Shown here one piece after another: positions 5,882 to 8,924 of a stretch of DNA of 8,924 nucleotides. The stretch lies in contig DASUFF010000066.1 of assembly GCA_036274695.1 (NCBI GenBank), forward strand, positions 1-8,924, written 5' to 3'. The notes under the pieces are model-generated. The model saw only the letters and a list, made by a program, of their open reading frames with translations. It made no database searches and was not told where the DNA came from. Both the position numbers and the translations under genes were made by a program. The DNA is from DASUFF01 sp036274695. GTDB taxonomy: Bacteria; UBA10199; JACPAL01; GCA-016699445. Numbering within the stretch: position 1 is the stretch's first letter; the number at the start of each line of letters is the position of its first letter.

Positions 5882-6961
5882 ATGACGCACGGCGCGCCAT
5901 TTTCCGGATTCTGGGGCGGCTTGAAAAAGCCCATCGTCGCGCTCTCGCCGATGGACGGCGTGACGGACTTCGCCTGCCGGGCGATGAACGCGCGGTACGG
6001 ACGTCCGGACGTGATGTTCACGGAATTCACCACCACCGTGGGGATATTCTACGCGCCCGAGAAGGTGCTACGCGATTTCGACTACTCGGAGATCGAGCGC
6101 CCCATCGTCGCCCAGGTCTACGGCAATCATCCGGACGACTTCTACCGCGCGGCCCACGTCGTGGCCGAATTGGGCTTCGACGGGCTGGACATCAACATGG
6201 GCTGTCCCGCCAAGCAGGTGACCCAGAAGAATTGCGGGGCGGCGCTGATCCGCGTGCCGGAGCTGGCCTTAGGAATCGTGCGCGCGACGCGCTTGGGCCT
6301 CGAAGACTGGGCGCGCGGACAGACCTTGGAGAGCTTGAAGATCCCGGAGCGCGTGATCTCCGTCGTGGCCGGGATGAATGTCCGGCGGGCCGGTTACGAG
6401 CGCCCGTCGGAGAGGAGGCTCATCCCCTACTCCGTCAAGACGCGCCTCGGGTTCGATGAAGTCGTCATCGAGGACTGGGTGAAAACCCTTTTAAGCGAAC
6501 GGCCCGCCGTCATCTCCGTGCACGGGCGCACCCTCAAGCAGATGTATAAAGGCGCCGCGCGCTGGGAGGACATCGCCCGCGCAGCCGCCGTGGCCCGCGG
6601 AACCGGCACCCTCCTCCTGGGCAACGGCGATCTGCCTTCGCTCGCGGAGGCGCACCGGCGGATCGCGGAGACCGGCGTTGACGGCGTCCTGATCGGGCGC
6701 GCGAGCCTGGGCAATCCCTGGGTCTTTCGAAAGGATCGCGCCGAAGGCGAATCGGAAATCTCCAAAGAAGAACGGATCCGCGTGGCCTTGGAGCATGCGC
6801 GCTATTTCGTGGAAGTCCGCGGGGAGCGCGAGTTCAAGGCCGTCCGCAAGCACATGGTCGGTTATCTCCGCTCGTTTCCGGACGCGGCCTCCTTGCGCCG
6901 CCAGGCCCTCGACACCCCGGATTTGAAGAGCCTGTCAGAAGTTTTGCACGCCGCATTGTAG
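5882..6961 (+). CDS. dus: tRNA-dihydrouridine synthase with an internal insertion
   Basis: An FMN-dependent enzyme that reduces uridines in the D-loop of tRNA. The 359 residues show the TIM-barrel signatures: LSPMDGVTDFACR (21-33), NMGCPAKQV with catalytic Cys108, VKTRLG (185-190), SVHGRT (212-217), GNGDL (247-251) and IGRASLGNPW (271-280). The C-terminal tRNA-binding helical region begins near 295. About 40-45 residues at roughly 138-180 (with LEDWARGQTLESLKIP) are inserted before VKTRLG, where classical DusB goes almost directly from helix to strand. I recall similar insertions in Dus proteins of candidate-phyla bacteria, but could not verify this. Asn-Cys-Gly-Ala-Ala (117-121) replaces the usual glycine-rich loop. 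The ATG is forced: an in-frame TAA lies at 5876-5878 and the conserved domain starts by residue 16. No Shine-Dalgarno sequence precedes it. Which tRNA position it modifies cannot be told. Confidence 0.95.
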   Translation: MTHGAPFSGFWGGLKKPIVALSPMDGVTDFACRAMNARYGRPDVMFTEFTTTVGIFYAPEKVLRDFDYSEIERPIVAQVYGNHPDDFYRAAHVVAELGFDGLDINMGCPAKQVTQKNCGAALIRVPELALGIVRATRLGLEDWARGQTLESLKIPERVISVVAGMNVRRAGYERPSERRLIPYSVKTRLGFDEVVIEDWVKTLLSERPAVISVHGRTLKQMYKGAARWEDIARAAAVARGTGTLLLGNGDLPSLAEAHRRIAETGVDGVLIGRASLGNPWVFRKDRAEGESEISKEERIRVALEHARYFVEVRGEREFKAVRKHMVGYLRSFPDAASLRRQALDTPDLKSLSEVLHAAL

Positions 6962-7039
6962 AAGACTTGCCCTCCTTTTCAGCGATTCCGCCTGCCTAAA
7001 CCTTCAGCAGTTGAATAGTTTGTAAGCATTTGAAATTAC

Positions 7040-7068
7040 TTGAGAAAATGCATTTTTAACTCGACAAT
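7040..7068 (+). promoter_or_regulatory. Candidate promoter in an AT-rich island ahead of the last gene
   Basis: TTGAGA (7040-7045), a 17-nt spacer and GACAAT (7063-7068) match the sigma-70 consensus at 5/6 and 4/6 positions, giving a start near 7075 and a leader of about 43 nt before the GTG at 7118. The surrounding 80 bases (7011-7090) are only 23 G/C by hand count, in sharp contrast to the genes on either side. The rest of the 156-bp gap (6962-7117) shows no clear terminator for dus. Confidence 0.5.
7045..7056 (+). promoter_or_regulatory. 12-bp perfect palindrome inside the promoter spacer (possible operator)
   Basis: AAAATGCATTTT is a perfect 12-bp inverted repeat centred at 7050/7051 and lies between the proposed -35 and -10. 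Its core is echoed by GCATTT at 7026-7031, which could also pair with AAATGC at 7046-7051. A dimeric regulator bound here would contact the spacer directly. No regulator gene is present in the window. AT-rich palindromes also arise by chance, so the role is tentative. Confidence 0.3.
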
Positions 7069-7117
7069 TTTCGCAACATTTGACTCAATGCGTCGATAGG
7101 GAGGTGAAGGAGAGACG

Positions 7118-8924
7118 GTGATTCAATTCAATCCTCTCACGATCTTCGGGCCGCAGGTGATGGCCCAAACGAGCGTAACGAATGGTGAATTGGCTCAGGC
7201 ATCTTCCTCGTCCTCCTTCATCGGCCAGGGAACGCCCGGCGATCATTTAAATGGGACGCTCAGCGGGCTGACCGTCGCCGCGGCCATCGCCGGTCCCTTG
7301 GGATCTCCCACCCTGGCCCGCATTTGTTCCCATCCTCTTTTTGCCGGGGCCGCCCTGATGTTGGGTGCCAGCCATCAGGCTCAGGCCTGGAGTCACACCG
7401 GAGGTCTCTTGTCCTCCGCCCTCCTCTTCCTCTCCTCCGTGGCGACCGCCGTTAGCGGTTATTCCTTCCTCCGCGGCTTCAAGGCCGGCTGGCAGGCCTT
7501 GAAGTCGTCCACCCGCCTGGCGGTCTTCGACCGGGTAAGGACCCTCCAAGACGAGATGGAAGAGAGACTGAATAAGGCCGTCGAGCGCTCCGGCAACCCC
7601 ATCCTCGCCGAGGCCAGGGCGCTCGCCTCGGAAACGCACGCCGACGTGAAATCGGCCGTCGAGCATTTCAAAGACCTCCGGGACGAGAAGCCGCAACGGA
7701 TCGCGGCCGCGCAGTTCAGCGGATTGATGGGAAACCCGAAAATAGAGTCGGTGATCGCCTGGCAGGTGACCCGAGCCGGGAGGGAGCCCGCCGTCGAAGC
7801 GTGCCTCGAGTCGTTGGGCGGCATCGACGTCGCCGGCTTCGCCGCTCTCGACGACGAGGCTTTCCGGTCCTTGAAGAAAAGCGCCTATCAGGCGATGGGC
7901 GCGATCTTCAAAGCCGAAATAGCGGGCGGCGCGCCCGAGGCGGAGGTAAAAGCGGCTTTCCGGGAGATGGCGGAAAGTGTCCGGGATTCCCTGGACGCCG
8001 CGCGCGCCGACGCCCTCGTCGTGGCGGCGAACGAGATCCACCTCACGGTGCGGCGTCGGGTCGAGGAGGCGCGCGCGGACGCGGAGGGCGCCGCCGAGAA
8101 GGCCGCGCTCGGCTCCCGGTTGGTCCCCGCCATGCTCAGCCGGCTGTCCGGAAAGCTCGATCCCGAAACGGCCAAAGAAGTGCGGGAAGTTCTGAAGAGC
8201 GCGCGGGAAATCGAGCGTCTGCTGGCGACGACCGTCAAGGAAAACGGCGTTTTGAGCCGATGGTTCGCCCTGCCGCCGGCCGATCCTCGAGGGTACGTTC
8301 GCAAGACCGTCTTGCACGCCACGGAGTCCCAGCGGGTCGCGTCCGCCAGTCCCAGGAACTGGGTCACCGAGGCCATCGGCGATCCGACCTACTCGCCCCT
8401 CCAAAAACAGGTCGGTCGCTTGTTGGGCGAAAACATAAATCCAGGCTTGATGTACGCGATTCCAGCGCTGGCGACCTTGCAGATGATCGCCGGAGGCTGC
8501 GGGGCCCTCGGATGGTTCTTAAGCCTCGCGCCCGCGGCCGCCGTCTACCTTTATAACGCGCGCCAAGGGAGGAAACGGTTCAACGTATCTCCGGCCCCGA
8601 GCCAGGATCTCACCCTTGAGCGTTACGGCGACGAGACCTTGCAGAAGCGCACGTTGGAGCGCCTGGAGCGCGCCGTCCCGCCCATGGAAAACGGCGAGCG
8701 CGAGCGCTTCGTGGCGGATGTCCGGAAAACGCTGGATAAGGTCGAGGCGGATATCGCCGCCTTGGAGGCCCTGACGGTCCCCGCTCCAGGGAAGGCTCCC
8801 CTGCCGCCCGAGATGCAGGCCGCGGCGAACGATGCGTCTTGGAGGCGGGAGACGTCCCGAAAATTCACCCCGATCCCGACGCCCGATCCGAACCGGCCAT
8901 ACGCCTACGATCACCGGCCCGGCG
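7118..8924 (+). CDS. Large unrecognised alpha-helical membrane protein (3' end outside the window)
   Basis: The frame is open from GTG at 7118 to the right edge: 602 complete codons with no stop. I do not recognise the family. The first 45 residues are polar and rich in Ser/Gln/Thr/Gly. Hydrophobic stretches follow at about 48-63, 73-84 and 96-118, then a long charged helical region (about 130-375, with AARADA/EARADA-like repeats), a second hydrophobic block at about 443-478 ending in positive charges, another helical part (500-550) and a Pro-rich tail. An in-frame TAG at 7097-7099 limits the start; GTG is the first start codon after it and has AGGAG (7108-7112) 5 nt upstream. An ATG at 7160 is an alternative. 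The frame is supported by this start, its balanced composition and the AT-rich promoter. A membrane-scaffold, pore or secreted-effector role cannot be distinguished. Confidence 0.8.
   Translation, partial: MIQFNPLTIFGPQVMAQTSVTNGELAQASSSSSFIGQGTPGDHLNGTLSGLTVAAAIAGPLGSPTLARICSHPLFAGAALMLGASHQAQAWSHTGGLLSSALLFLSSVATAVSGYSFLRGFKAGWQALKSSTRLAVFDRVRTLQDEMEERLNKAVERSGNPILAEARALASETHADVKSAVEHFKDLRDEKPQRIAAAQFSGLMGNPKIESVIAWQVTRAGREPAVEACLESLGGIDVAGFAALDDEAFRSLKKSAYQAMGAIFKAEIAGGAPEAEVKAAFREMAESVRDSLDAARADALVVAANEIHLTVRRRVEEARADAEGAAEKAALGSRLVPAMLSRLSGKLDPETAKEVREVLKSAREIERLLATTVKENGVLSRWFALPPADPRGYVRKTVLHATESQRVASASPRNWVTEAIGDPTYSPLQKQVGRLLGENINPGLMYAIPALATLQMIAGGCGALGWFLSLAPAAAVYLYNARQGRKRFNVSPAPSQDLTLERYGDETLQKRTLERLERAVPPMENGERERFVADVRKTLDKVEADIAALEALTVPAPGKAPLPPEMQAAANDASWRRETSRKFTPIPTPDPNRPYAYDHRPG

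Noticed and set aside
7247..8404. A 385-codon open frame antisense to the last gene
   Set aside because: Same register effect: it ends at the TTA codon of the sense gene at 7247-7249. It is rich in Gly/Arg/Pro, has no convincing start site, and the sense frame is open for over 1800 bases with a good ribosome-binding site.
7801..8556. A + strand 251-codon frame inside the last gene
   Set aside because: Its product is extremely Arg/Gly-rich with no domain, as expected of an out-of-frame reading of a G+C-rich gene.
7118..8924. Assignment of the last gene as a type III secretion translocator
   Set aside because: The outline (polar N-terminus, hydrophobic segments, long helices) is compatible, but no chaperone, needle or ATPase gene is in the window and no specific motif supports it.
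1..8924. CRISPR arrays, insertion sequences, tRNA or rRNA genes
   Set aside because: No regularly spaced repeats, transposase motifs, terminal inverted repeats or conserved tRNA/rRNA segments were seen on either strand by eye.

Overview
The window is a stretch of ordinary bacterial chromosome, mostly about 60-67 % G+C. It is densely packed with protein genes and carries no RNA gene, insertion sequence, CRISPR array or phage structural gene that I can recognise. An exported protein with an Ala-x-Ala cleavage site, a peptidoglycan peptidase and bacterial housekeeping proteins (TypA, Maf, Dus) point to a bacterium, probably with a Gram-negative envelope. I cannot assign a phylum from the sequence alone. 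The Dus variant and the large unrecognised membrane protein suggest a poorly sampled lineage rather than a model proteobacterium.

Layout. (1) 1-1675, +: 3' nine-tenths of typA/bipA, a translational GTPase cut by the left edge. (2) 1789-3125, +: a two-gene unit of an M15-type peptidoglycan peptidase without a signal peptide, overlapped by 19 bp by a gene for an exported four-cysteine protein. The ribosome-binding site of the peptidase lies in a perfect 6-bp hairpin. (3) 5774-3088, -: a probable three-gene operon of an endonuclease/exonuclease/phosphatase-fold (EEP) hydrolase, an unrecognised 330-residue protein and a Maf nucleotide pyrophosphatase. The last two are joined by a TAATG overlap. 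This operon converges on the exported-protein gene with a 38-bp tail-to-tail overlap. (4) 5775-5881: a divergent intergenic region with a possible shared -10 element and two hairpins ahead of the EEP start codon. (5) 5882-6961, +: a tRNA-dihydrouridine synthase with an unusual internal insertion. (6) 6962-7117: an AT-rich promoter island with a 12-bp palindrome. (7) 7118 to the right edge, +: an open frame of at least 602 codons for an alpha-helical membrane protein I do not recognise. It has no stop codon in the window, so any survey that needs a stop would miss it, although it is the longest gene here.

How they fit together. TypA, Maf and Dus are independent housekeeping functions: ribosome assembly/translation, nucleotide-pool cleaning and tRNA modification. 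The EEP hydrolase and its unknown partner share a transcript with Maf and may be linked to nucleotide or phosphodiester metabolism, but that is inference from position only. The M15/exported pair looks like a small envelope-acting cassette with its own translational control. I see no established defence or secretion system. The parts least explained by known families are the terminal membrane protein, the M15/exported pair and the 330-residue operon protein.
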